Assembly (NCBI RefSeq): GCF_050030965.1
Contig: NZ_CP188297.1
Coordinates: forward strand, 434,001 to 498,000
DNA length: 64,000 nucleotides
Origin: Glutamicibacter sp002979865
GTDB lineage: Bacteria > Actinomycetota > Actinomycetes > Actinomycetales > Micrococcaceae
Direction: 5' to 3'
In this document: positions 35,479-43,266 of the stretch, piece after piece
Numbering within the stretch: position 1 is the first letter of the stretch
Layout of the letters: each line of letters begins with the position of its first letter
Made by a program: the position numbers and the translations under genes
The notes under the pieces: model-generated
What the model saw: the letters and a program-made list of their open reading frames with translations, nothing else
Told to the model about the DNA's origin: nothing
Databases searched by the model: none

Positions 35479-36210
35479 TTGAAGAAAATCCTCATGGTCC
35501 TGACCAGCGTTTCCGAAATCGGTAATGACAAGGAACCTACCGGATACAACGTCGCCGAGGCCGCACATCCATGGAAGGTGTTCCGGGATTCCGGGCACTT
35601 CGTCGACTTCGCTTCCATTAAAGGCGGACAACCCCCGCGCGACACAGTGGACCAGGACGACCCGGTCCAGGTCCAGTTCACCCAGGACGAAACGACCCGT
35701 GCCGGCTTGTACAACACCGCCAGGGTTGAAGTCGTCGACCCCGAACAGTACGACGCCGTGTACCTCGTGGGAGGCCACGGCACCATGTGGGACTTCCCCA
35801 ATAATGAGGGCCTGCAAAAGCTGGTCGGCGCTATCTACAACAAGGGCGGCGTTGTCGGTGCAGTCTGCCACGGCCCGGCCGGTCTGCTCGATGTCGAGCT
35901 GCATCATGGTTTGAAACTCTTAAGTGGCAAAACCGTTGCAGCATTCACCAACGATGAAGAAGTGGCCGTAGGCAAGGACAAGATCATTCCGTTCTTCCTG
36001 GCCGACAAGCTCACCGAGCAAGGCGCCACGCATATCGCCGCCGATAACTTCGAAGAGAATGTACAAGTCTCCGAACGCCTGGTCACCGGACAGAACCCAG
36101 CTTCCGCCGCAGGTGTCGCCAAGGAAATGGAAAAGCTCTTGGCCGAAGTGATCCACCAGGAGAAGGCCGCTGAAGCCGCAGCCGCCGAGTCCGAGGCCGA
36201 GGCACAATGA
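35479..36210 (+). CDS. class I glutamine-amidotransferase-like protein (DJ-1/PfpI superfamily, Hsp31-type)
   Basis: A 243-residue protein. The nucleophile Cys130-His131 sits in the elbow GAVCHGPAG, after YLVGGHGTMWDFPNN, and a conserved Glu lies near 19 (GNDKEPTGYN). This pattern matches the Hsp31/YDR533C-like branch, which acts as glyoxalase III or a holding chaperone under stress. The C-terminal 20 residues are Ala/Glu-rich. TTG 35479 has AAAGGAG six bases upstream and is the better start; ATG 35461 in the same frame contains that binding site in its coding part. Confidence 0.87.
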   Translation: MKKILMVLTSVSEIGNDKEPTGYNVAEAAHPWKVFRDSGHFVDFASIKGGQPPRDTVDQDDPVQVQFTQDETTRAGLYNTARVEVVDPEQYDAVYLVGGHGTMWDFPNNEGLQKLVGAIYNKGGVVGAVCHGPAGLLDVELHHGLKLLSGKTVAAFTNDEEVAVGKDKIIPFFLADKLTEQGATHIAADNFEENVQVSERLVTGQNPASAAGVAKEMEKLLAEVIHQEKAAEAAAAESEAEAQ

Positions 36211-36242
36211 GCTAAGCCGTAACCCAGCCCGAAATCTCATGA

Positions 36243-36284
36243 AAAACGCTTGGATCCGTGTAGCTTCGCGGATCCAAGCGTTTT
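36243..36284. terminator. intrinsic terminator, bidirectional
   Basis: A perfect 16-base stem (36243-36258 with 36269-36284) with a 10-base loop. One arm ends in TTTT and the other begins AAAA, so it has a short T-tract on both strands. It lies 32 bases after the PfpI-like stop, between convergent genes. Confidence 0.85.
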
Positions 36285-36409
36285 CGACTTCTACTGGACT
36301 TTATATAACGCATTCCGTACTCCATACAACGCCATGCACCCCTTGCCGAAAGCGTGGCTGGTGATGCAAGCAGCTTGGAAAGCGTCTCGGATTGACCCGA
36401 CAATACTCG

Positions 36410-36967
36410 TCAATCGATTGGGTCTGGTTCGCAACCTGGCCGTCCCTGCATCGCAAAAGCCTTCTCATACAGAGTGGCACTCTCATCCGGCCAGCCTGGA
36501 TCTCGCGGAACGACACCGGTAGCAGCCCAGAGCGTCTCCCTTAGCCACTGTGCGAATCCAGCTACACGGAAGTTGCCTACAGCGCCTGCATCCCCTTCAG
36601 CATGCTCAAGCAAGACAATTGCTCGCCTCATCCCACCGAGCTCGTTCTGAATGACGTTCCACAGCTCTTCATCCTTAGTGAACACAACGTCGTAGCTGTC
36701 TTCATCTTCTTCGGGAGGCCATTCCATCATTTCGCGTTCAACCGGCAAAGACCGGGAAGCAAGGAGCTCTGGGTCGGAAATATCGTAGGCTGCAACTACA
36801 CGTGCCGAGTCTACATATTCATCGATGAGGTTGCCGGCGAACCTGGAGTAGTCGAAGGTCTTGCCACCCAACGAGGTGAGAAGTGCTGCAGCTTCCGACA
36901 CGCGTGGAGCAGCGCCAACCCCGTAGTGTGCACGAGCAGCCTGCAAGAGTTCTTGGTAGTCAGTCAT
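36410..36967 (-). CDS. hypothetical acidic protein, candidate immunity protein
   Basis: A 185-residue soluble protein rich in Glu and Asp (EMMEWPPEEDEDSYDVVFTK), unlike any family I can name. No signal or membrane segment. The ATG at 36967 lies within the last codons of a broken toxin-like frame that ends at 36960 on the same strand, an arrangement seen where a toxin and its immunity gene are translated together. An acidic, small, single-domain protein is what would be expected of an immunity partner for a basic toxin domain. This role is inferred from position and charge only. Confidence 0.65.
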   Translation of the reverse strand: MTDYQELLQAARAHYGVGAAPRVSEAAALLTSLGGKTFDYSRFAGNLIDEYVDSARVVAAYDISDPELLASRSLPVEREMMEWPPEEDEDSYDVVFTKDEELWNVIQNELGGMRRAIVLLEHAEGDAGAVGNFRVAGFAQWLRETLWAATGVVPRDPGWPDESATLYEKAFAMQGRPGCEPDPID

Positions 36968-37312
36968 AGTTCCCCAATTCAAGCACTATTGGTGCCGCCA
37001 ACAGTAGCTGGCGGCACCAATGCTTCGTGCAAGTTCTTTCCCAGGTCGAGCTTCCGTAGAAGAGATGAATGTCAGGGGTCCGCTTGTTGGGGTGGAAGTG
37101 CCACATGTACCCTTCTTGCCTCCTCCACTGATTTCGGGTCCAACTGGCGCCTTGCCGTCCTTAGTAGCTGCAGCTAGGGATTTTGCTTTGTTCCTGGAAA
37201 GCGCCCAAACGCCGTTGCCCTTCTTGCCACGGGTGACAGCCTTGGTTTTGGCCAGGCCCTTGGCGCTGATGAAGCTCTTATTGCTCTTGCGCGTTGCCGG
37301 GTAGTAATCGCG
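36960..37312 (-). pseudogene. frameshifted C-terminal toxin-domain remnant
   Basis: The minus strand has protein-like sequence in two frames that join into one. Frame A opens after a TAG at 37313-37315 and reads RDYYPATRKSNKSFISAKGL, later KAKSLAAATKDGKAPVGPE and ISGGGKKG. Near 37110 the sense passes to another frame, YMWHFHPNKRTPDIHLFYGS, which runs to a TGA at 36960, overlapping the start of the next gene. A basic, Lys-rich run ending in an H-x-H ... R ... H-x-F-Y-G motif resembles small C-terminal domains of secreted polymorphic toxins. There is no start codon in frame A, no N-terminal delivery domain and at least one frameshift, so it is most likely a degraded or displaced toxin module. 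Confidence 0.55.
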
Positions 37313-37492
37313 CTACTTCGATTTGCACTTCACCAGCTGCTGCCCGTGGTGGGAGCCTTGTCGAATCAACTTCGTGCGGCTCCCCTCGCCAGTACTTTCC
37401 TTGCGGTTTCTCCATGCTGATCACCCAGGGCATTCCTGGAGGACGCAGCTGAACCAGCAACCGGTATCCGCCGGGGCCTGATCCCACCGGCA

Positions 37493-37528
37493 ACCGAAGG
37501 ACGAGAGCAATGGCTCTCGCCCTTCGGT
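37493..37528 (-). terminator. terminator of the organosulfur operon
   Basis: 37493-37508 pairs with 37513-37528 with a single mismatch and a 4-base loop. It lies 17 bases after the stop of the flavin monooxygenase gene. Confidence 0.75.
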
Positions 37529-37544
37529 ACACGACTATCAGGCT

Positions 37545-38873
37545 CTAGAATGCCAAGCCCAGGCGATTATTTGCCGGTACTGGCAACCCGTAGTTTCCGC
37601 GAAGCGTACTCTGCTCGTATTCAGTACGGAAAAGCTTGCGCTGCTGCAAAATCGGGACTACCTGCTCCGTGAATACTTCGAGACCTGCCGGCAAGACCGG
37701 AGCCATGATATTAAATCCATCGGCCGCTCCGGCTTTGAACCAGTACTCGATCCGGTCCGCCAGCTGCTCCGGCGTACCCGAGAACGTCTGGTGTCCCCGG
37801 CCAGGACCTAGCTCCCGGATGATCTGGCGAACCGTGAGCTTCCTTCGGTAACCCAGATCCAAGATGAGATCCCTTCGGGAGGTGGATTTCTCCTTGGCCA
37901 CGGTATTCTCCAGCTCGGCGGGAAGTTCTCGGTCCAGTTCAAGGATTGCCGGCTCCACATGCAACTGCTGGGCCAACGTATTCCTGGCGTATTCCGGCAG
38001 AATGAGCTCATCCAGGGAATCCGCCAATTCATTGGCTTCGGCTTCCGTGGAACCAAGGATGGGAACAATTCCTGGAAGGACTTTGACCGAATGCGCTGCT
38101 CGGCCGTTGCCTGCTGCCTTGTCTTTGATTTCCTGGTAGAAGTCCCTGGCAGACTCAAATGATTGGTGAGCGGTGAAAATGGCTTCAGCCCATCGCCCGG
38201 CGAATTCCTTGCCGGCGGCCGAAGCTCCCGCCTGGACGATCACCGGATGCCCCTGGGGCGACCGCGGGACATTGAGCGCTCCAGCAACCTGGAAGTGCTC
38301 CCCGATGTGTGCCGCGGAGTGTATCTTGCCCGGATCCGCCCAGATCCCGCTTCCCTTGTCAGCGACGACTGCATCCGGCTCCCAGGAGTCCCAGAGCTTC
38401 TTGACCACCTCCAGGAATTCCTCGGCGCGACGGTATCGTTGCGAGCTGTCCAATTGGGCGGATTGGGAGAAATTCCTCGCCGCTGCATCGCCTGCTGTGG
38501 TGACGACGTTCCAGCCCGCACGCCCATTGCTGATCACATCCAGGCTTGCAAAGCGGCGGGCAAGATTATAGGGGTCGTTGTAGCTGGTTGATGCGGTCGC
38601 TATCAGCCCAATGTGCCGGGTCAACGGGGCGATGGCAGAAAGCACTGTCACAGGGTCGAGGATTCCTGCAGGTCGTTGGGCGACCGGCCCTTGAAGCACT
38701 GGGCCGTCTGCGAAGAAGATCGCGTCGAGCTTCGCTTTCTCGGCCAGCTGCGCCAAACGGATGTAGTGGCCGATGTCCGTTCCGGCGAGGGGGTCGCTGA
38801 GCGGCAGGCGCCATGAGGATTCATGATGCCCGGTAGTCATCAAGAACGCGTTGAGAGTCAAAGTTCGTGTCAT
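37545..38873 (-). CDS. FMN-dependent monooxygenase of the NtaA/SnaA/DszA family
   Basis: A 442-residue luciferase-like TIM-barrel enzyme using reduced FMN. Family marks are LNAFLMTTGHHESSWRLP at the start, LAEKAKLDAIFFADGPVL, RRFASLDVISNGRAGWNVVT and the C-terminal GFNIMAPVLPAGLEVF. Relatives attack nitrilotriacetate, dibenzothiophene sulfone or other sulfones. As the last gene after binding protein-ATPase-permease, it probably desulfurises the imported sulfonate or sulfone. No flavin reductase is in the operon, so reduced FMN must come from elsewhere. Start ATG 38873 (MTRTLTLNAF) with GAAGGGA; the frame is open far upstream. Confidence 0.9.
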   Translation of the reverse strand: MTRTLTLNAFLMTTGHHESSWRLPLSDPLAGTDIGHYIRLAQLAEKAKLDAIFFADGPVLQGPVAQRPAGILDPVTVLSAIAPLTRHIGLIATASTSYNDPYNLARRFASLDVISNGRAGWNVVTTAGDAAARNFSQSAQLDSSQRYRRAEEFLEVVKKLWDSWEPDAVVADKGSGIWADPGKIHSAAHIGEHFQVAGALNVPRSPQGHPVIVQAGASAAGKEFAGRWAEAIFTAHQSFESARDFYQEIKDKAAGNGRAAHSVKVLPGIVPILGSTEAEANELADSLDELILPEYARNTLAQQLHVEPAILELDRELPAELENTVAKEKSTSRRDLILDLGYRRKLTVRQIIRELGPGRGHQTFSGTPEQLADRIEYWFKAGAADGFNIMAPVLPAGLEVFTEQVVPILQQRKLFRTEYEQSTLRGNYGLPVPANNRLGLAF

Positions 38874-38902
38874 GGTTGTAGTCCCTTCGGTAGGAAGATT
38901 GT

Positions 38903-39745
38903 CTAGGCGCGAGCCCAGCGCGAGAAGTGGCGCCCCAGCGCTACAAGTGCTGCGTTGACCGTGAAGCCTAGGATGGCGACAGTGAGTATGGCTGCGTACA
39001 TTTTCGGGATCAGGAAACTGGCTTGCGAATTGGTGATCAGGAGGCCCAGTCCAGCCTTGGCGCCGATCATTTCGGCGGCGATGAGCACCAGCACGGATGA
39101 CGTTCCTGCCATCCGGACGCCGGTGAAGATGATGGGTACGGAGGCGGGCAAGACAACTTTCGCGAAGATCTCGTAGCTGGTGAGCCCCAAGGTTTTTGCC
39201 GCCCTGATCAGCAAGGGATCTACGCTGCGTGCTCCAAGGATGGTGTTGAGAAGCACCGGGAAGAACGCCGCGTAGACGACAATCGATACCTTGGATACTT
39301 CGCCAATACCGAGAAGGAGCGTGAAGACCGGAAGCAACGCCAAGGCCGCGGTATTTCGGAATACCTCCAGCAACGGGTTGAGGAAATCGCCGACTTTCGA
39401 GAACCACGCGACGACCAATCCGACTGGCACGCCGATGAGGACAGCGAGCGTGAATCCTACGGCCGCCCGGCCTAGGCTTGCCAGGATGTGCGTGCCCAGA
39501 TCCCCTGAGGCAATCATCTTCCCCAGTGCCTGCAGGACTTCATGCAAGGGAGGAAGAAAGACCCGGGATGATGGTTCCAGGACGAATTGCGGGACAAGCT
39601 CCCACACCAGGAGAAAACCGATGATCGCACCCGAACGGTACAGCGTTGACCGCAGTCTTCCGGCCAAACGCAGGAAAGGAGAAGGCCGGTTTGACTCCCC
39701 GGTGGAGCCCTGCAGGCGCTGGTCCGGTACGGCTAAGGTGCTCAT
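38903..39745 (-). CDS. ABC transporter permease (SsuC/TauC-like)
   Basis: A 280-residue permease with about six helices. The hydrophilic start (to about 38) is followed by SGAIIGFLLVWELVPQFVLE and the transport signature RAAKTLGLTSYEIFAKVVLP. It overlaps the ATPase gene by four bases (ATGA). It belongs to the nitrate/sulfonate/taurine permease family; the partner monooxygenase points to organosulfur compounds. Confidence 0.92.
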   Translation of the reverse strand: MSTLAVPDQRLQGSTGESNRPSPFLRLAGRLRSTLYRSGAIIGFLLVWELVPQFVLEPSSRVFLPPLHEVLQALGKMIASGDLGTHILASLGRAAVGFTLAVLIGVPVGLVVAWFSKVGDFLNPLLEVFRNTAALALLPVFTLLLGIGEVSKVSIVVYAAFFPVLLNTILGARSVDPLLIRAAKTLGLTSYEIFAKVVLPASVPIIFTGVRMAGTSSVLVLIAAEMIGAKAGLGLLITNSQASFLIPKMYAAILTVAILGFTVNAALVALGRHFSRWARA

Positions 39746-40590
39746 GCTGGTACTCCTGGAGAAACGAGCGACTTGTGGCTCACCGGCGATTTGCCGGCAC
39801 TGGGAGCGGACTCGTGAAGCAGCGTCCAGATGCGATGGCGGTAATCGCTGAATTGGGGAGCCGAGCGGATGTCATCAACACTGTGGCGCCCGTCGAGTTC
39901 AATGTTGATGATCTCCTTGATTCGTCCGGGTTTGGAGGACATCACCGCTACCCGCTGCCCCAGGTACACGGCTTCTTCTATGCCGTGCGTAATGAAGACA
40001 ATCGTGGTTCGGGTGCGACTCCAGATATCTAGCAGCAAGTCCTGGAGTTGTTCGCGTGTTTGGGCATCCAGGGCGGCGAACGGCTCATCCATCAGCAGCA
40101 CCTTGGGTTCATGGGCCAAGGCACGGGCTATGGCCACGCGTTGACGCATGCCGCCGGATAGTTCGTGGGGGTACTTGTCTTCCACACCCTGCAGGCCAAC
40201 GAGTCGCAGATATTCGTTAGCGCGGATCCGCCTTCCCGATTTGTCCAGTCCCCGACCGCGACGGGCCTGGCTCTCCAGCCCCACCTCGACATTGGCCACT
40301 GCCGTGAGCCATGGGAAGAGCGCGTATTGCTGGAAGACTACTGAACGTTCCAGGCTGGGACCGGAGACCGGCTCGCCATCAACGAGAACTTCGCCCGAAG
40401 TTGGCGCGGCCAACCCGGCCAAGATATCCAGAAGAGTGGATTTGCCGCATCCGCTGGGGCCGACAAGGGTGAAGAATTCTCCGTCCTGGATCCGGAGATC
40501 CAGTGATTCAATGGCCGTGACGGCAGTATCTTCACTTGATCCGGAGCGGAGGAATTTCTTGCCCAAGTTCTTGATCTCAATGGTAGACAT
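39742..40590 (-). CDS. ABC transporter ATP-binding protein (SsuB/TauB-like)
   Basis: A 282-residue ATPase. Walker A is VGPSGCGKST, the signature LSGGMRQRVAIARAL and Walker B LLMDEPFAALD, with the SsuB/TauB-type segment VFQQYALFPWLTAVANVEVG. It begins six bases after the binding-protein stop. The C-terminal 25 residues are low in complexity (SAPSAGKSPVSHKSLVSPG). Confidence 0.93.
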   Translation of the reverse strand: MSTIEIKNLGKKFLRSGSSEDTAVTAIESLDLRIQDGEFFTLVGPSGCGKSTLLDILAGLAAPTSGEVLVDGEPVSGPSLERSVVFQQYALFPWLTAVANVEVGLESQARRGRGLDKSGRRIRANEYLRLVGLQGVEDKYPHELSGGMRQRVAIARALAHEPKVLLMDEPFAALDAQTREQLQDLLLDIWSRTRTTIVFITHGIEEAVYLGQRVAVMSSKPGRIKEIINIELDGRHSVDDIRSAPQFSDYRHRIWTLLHESAPSAGKSPVSHKSLVSPGVPA

Positions 40591-40596
40591 GCGCGA

Positions 40597-41634
40597 TTAC
40601 TGCCCTTCGTTTGCGAGGTCGTTGAATTCGTTGGTGTAGTACTCGCTGGGGGTGATTTCTCCTTCGAGAATCCCCGCGTCGTTGAGCCATTGCGCCCATC
40701 TGCTGAAGTCCTCATCTTCGATGGCTGCGTGTTCGCCCAAGCCATAGCCGTTGAAGTACTGCAGGGCTTCAACGTCGTCTCCGCGATCCCTGGATTCAAC
40801 GATTGCGGTGAATCTCTTGATGACCTCTTCGCGCGGATGCGTCGAAGCCCAGTCCGCTGCTTTGGCAATGCCAGTGGCCAGGGAATGCGCTGCTTCAGGG
40901 TATTGAGCGATGAAATCATCCCGAAGGACGTACTCTCCGGCATCAAAGTTGCTGAAGACTTGCGTGTCCCTGAAAACTTCTCGCAAGCCGCCTAGCTTCA
41001 CCGCATGCACTTGGGAAGCCCCGGAAAGAGCGCCAACGTCGACCTGATGGGTGCGAACGGCTTGTGCGGTGTCGGTAGGTGGCAATACGACCAGCTGCAC
41101 CTGCTCGATCTCTTGCGGCGTCAGGCCTTCGGATTTCAGATAGCTGCTAACGACCGCTTCGGAATGAGCGCCCAAAGTATTGACTGCAATTGTCTTGCCA
41201 ATGAGGTCCCTCGGTTCTTTGATGCCGCTGTCTTCGCTCGTGTAGAACCCGACAAAGTAGTCTGCATTGGAACCATAGGATGAGACCACCGCGGTGACAG
41301 GCGATCCAGCTTCCTGCAGCTTCACCACTGCTCCGGAGAACGCGCTGCCGATCTCGGTGGCGCCGGTGGCTGTGTTCTGGATCGCCGAGGGCCCGCTGGA
41401 GTTGTTGCCAACCCATTCCAAGGACACACCGTCAAGGTAGCCCAGGTCTTCAGCCAGCTCCGGAAGGGTCACGGTATTGGCGCTTCCTTCGTAGCGGACG
41501 GTTATTGTGCCGTCAGGGTTCTCAAGATCCGTGCCGTGAGCTGACGCAGTGCATGAGGCTAAAAAGAACGCTGCTGCCGTCAGCCCCGCCGCCGTGCCCA
41601 TGCTTCGAAAGTTCAACCGTTTGAAATTATTCAT
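40597..41634 (-). CDS. ABC transporter substrate-binding lipoprotein (SsuA-like)
   Basis: A 345-residue binding protein. It has a lipoprotein signal ending in the lipobox LASC (Cys near 28), then the NMT1/SsuA fold: VTLPELAEDLGYLDGVSLEW, IGSAFSGAVVKLQEAGSPV, LIGKTIAVNTLGAHSEAVV. The ATG at 41634 follows GAGGGG. First gene of binding protein-ATPase-permease-monooxygenase; the ligand is probably a sulfonate or related organosulfur compound. Confidence 0.92.
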   Translation of the reverse strand: MNNFKRLNFRSMGTAAGLTAAAFFLASCTASAHGTDLENPDGTITVRYEGSANTVTLPELAEDLGYLDGVSLEWVGNNSSGPSAIQNTATGATEIGSAFSGAVVKLQEAGSPVTAVVSSYGSNADYFVGFYTSEDSGIKEPRDLIGKTIAVNTLGAHSEAVVSSYLKSEGLTPQEIEQVQLVVLPPTDTAQAVRTHQVDVGALSGASQVHAVKLGGLREVFRDTQVFSNFDAGEYVLRDDFIAQYPEAAHSLATGIAKAADWASTHPREEVIKRFTAIVESRDRGDDVEALQYFNGYGLGEHAAIEDEDFSRWAQWLNDAGILEGEITPSEYYTNEFNDLANEGQ

Positions 41635-41734
41635 CCCTGTTCCCCTCTATTTCGCGCTTTTTCCGTGCTTGGTAGCCATGCAACCACTTGGGCGGCGCCT
41701 CGGAAAGGGCATGGAAAACTGGAGAAACGAGAAG

Positions 41735-41764
41735 AAACCTGAGGTCAAAGTGACCTTCAGGTTT
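41735..41764 (-). promoter_or_regulatory. leader stem-loop of the organosulfur operon
   Basis: About 13 base pairs (41735-41747 with 41751-41764, one bulge) around a 3-base loop. Read on the minus strand it is followed by a T-rich stretch TTTCTTCTCGTTT. It lies about 100 bases before the binding-protein start, so it may be an attenuator, or the terminator of an unseen small transcript. Confidence 0.5.
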
Positions 41765-42044
41765 CGGAAGATGTCGCGGATGGCTCATTAGCCTTAGCCC
41801 AACGGTATGTGGCTCCACAGGAAGGTCAGATACCGAGATATTCGGGGCGGAATTTAATCCGGGGAAACGTTAGCGGGAGCGTCCAAGGCCTCTCCGACGC
41901 CTGTTCCGTCATGTGCTTGCCTGCGGGATGAGCCTGGGAGAGCAGGAATTCATCCGATTCTTGCCTCTGTCGATTACTGATCTTGATTCGTGCCGGCAAA
42001 TAGCGAACACATGAGCGGCGTTGCCAAGGTCCGGAGGCAAAGAA
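41765..42044. other. upstream region of the organosulfur operon, no gene
   Basis: About 280 bases between the rpsO terminator and the leader stem. It should contain the promoter of the organosulfur operon on the minus strand. I see no gene and no riboswitch class I can name. Confidence 0.5.
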
Positions 42045-42079
42045 AAATCCCCGACTCCTGAAGCGGAGACGGGGAATTT
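42045..42079 (-). terminator. rpsO terminator
   Basis: A GC-rich stem (around 42045-42058 with 42065-42079, one bulge and one mismatch), followed on the minus strand by TTTTTC, 20 bases after the rpsO stop. It is a classical intrinsic terminator and cuts rpsO off from anything downstream. Confidence 0.85.
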
Positions 42080-42098
42080 CTTGCTCTGAAGCAGAGGA

Positions 42099-42368
42099 CT
42101 ACTTGCGCAGGCCCAGACGCTCGATCAGCGAACGGTAACGCTCGATGTCGGTGTTCTTCAGGTAGCCGAGCATACGACGACGACGACCAACCAGAGCCAT
42201 CAGGCCACGGCGGGTGTGGTGATCATGCTTGTGCATCTTCAGGTGCTCGGTCAGGTCCGAAATACGGCGGGACATGACGGCAATCTGAACCTCAGGCGAA
42301 CCGGTGTCACCCTCGTGGGTAGCGTAAGCCTTGATGATTTCGTTCTTGATAGTGGCATCCAATGCCAT
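42099..42368 (-). CDS. rpsO: 30S ribosomal protein S15
   Basis: An 89-residue protein that binds 16S rRNA and the platform of the 30S subunit. Full-length and typical: ALDATIKNEIIKAYATHEGD, then HLKMHKHDHHTRRGLMALVG and RRRMLGYL. TAGGAG precedes the ATG. It is usually followed by pnp with a shared leader; here a strong terminator follows and pnp lies about 40 kb away. Confidence 0.98.
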   Translation of the reverse strand: MALDATIKNEIIKAYATHEGDTGSPEVQIAVMSRRISDLTEHLKMHKHDHHTRRGLMALVGRRRRMLGYLKNTDIERYRSLIERLGLRK

Positions 42369-42475
42369 AACAAACTCCTAGAGTTGGACCGCGTTCATAA
42401 GTCGGTGCGAACGTCGAGACGCTCACGGCGGAAACTCGCAACCGCGGACTGCAGCGAGAACCATCGCCAATCATA

Positions 42476-43261
42476 TCACCGACGGGTGCGCCGGCGGGAC
42501 CTCCAGGCATGGGTGAGATAGGGCACCTGCACCTTTGCGTCCTGCTCGTGCCCCAGATGCTCCTGCCAATACCAGGCCAAGTTCGCTTCCACCTTGGCGC
42601 GGGTAGTTTCTGAAGACTTGCGGTAGTAGCTGCGGGATTTGGTCAGCTCGACGATCTCGTGGAAATCCAGTTCCATGGACCAATGCCAGATGCCATGCTC
42701 CGGCTTCTGGAACTGGGGTCCCAACGGCGGCTCCAGCTCCGGCCGGTGCACATCGCCGGCATGCATGATGCGTGCCAAGCGGTGAACCCAGGGAATGGCG
42801 ACATCCAGCTGATTCCACAGCAGGGTGAGCCAACCGCCATCATGGAGCAATCGGGCCGCTTCGGCACTGGCTTGAGGGTGGTCCACCCAGTGCCATGCCT
42901 GGGCATAGGTCACCAGGCCAGCGCTATCGGCCTCCAAGCCGGTCGCTTCACCTGCGGCGCAGGTTACCTCGATCGCCGGCAGCCGCTTGGACAGGACCGA
43001 GAGCATTTCTGCCGATGGGTCTACGGCCCTGACTTCCAGGCCTGCACGGATGAGCTGTTCGGTGAAGATCCCCGAACCGCAGCCGATGTCAATGGCACTC
43101 ACCGGTCGGTGCTGCAGCGTGAATTCCAAGGCTTCCTGCGGATAGGAAGGACGGATCTTGTCGTAGCTTTCGGCATCGGCTTGGAAAGCGGAAGCTAATT
43201 CATCGCGGCGCTGGGCGCCCACGACGAAGGCCCGCTGCGGCAATGATGGTATCTCAGCCAT
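42476..43261 (-). CDS. class I SAM-dependent methyltransferase
   Basis: A 261-residue protein with the SAM-binding motif AIDIGCGSG (56-64), acidic VDPSAEM for ribose, and YAQAWHWVDHPQA as in Methyltransf_11/25 enzymes. The substrate cannot be deduced; the nearest group covers small-molecule and tRNA-like targets. The C-terminus is basic (WRSRRRTRR). It starts six bases after the ribF stop, so it is cotranscribed with ribF and probably precedes rpsO in the same unit. Confidence 0.88.
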   Translation of the reverse strand: MAEIPSLPQRAFVVGAQRRDELASAFQADAESYDKIRPSYPQEALEFTLQHRPVSAIDIGCGSGIFTEQLIRAGLEVRAVDPSAEMLSVLSKRLPAIEVTCAAGEATGLEADSAGLVTYAQAWHWVDHPQASAEAARLLHDGGWLTLLWNQLDVAIPWVHRLARIMHAGDVHRPELEPPLGPQFQKPEHGIWHWSMELDFHEIVELTKSRSYYRKSSETTRAKVEANLAWYWQEHLGHEQDAKVQVPYLTHAWRSRRRTRR

Positions 43262-43266
43262 GATTC

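Noticed and set aside
37278..37532. 84-codon minus-strand frame
   Set aside because: Its start reads through the terminator hairpin at 37493-37528, so that part is not coding. Its later part may be debris of the toxin module but cannot be shown.
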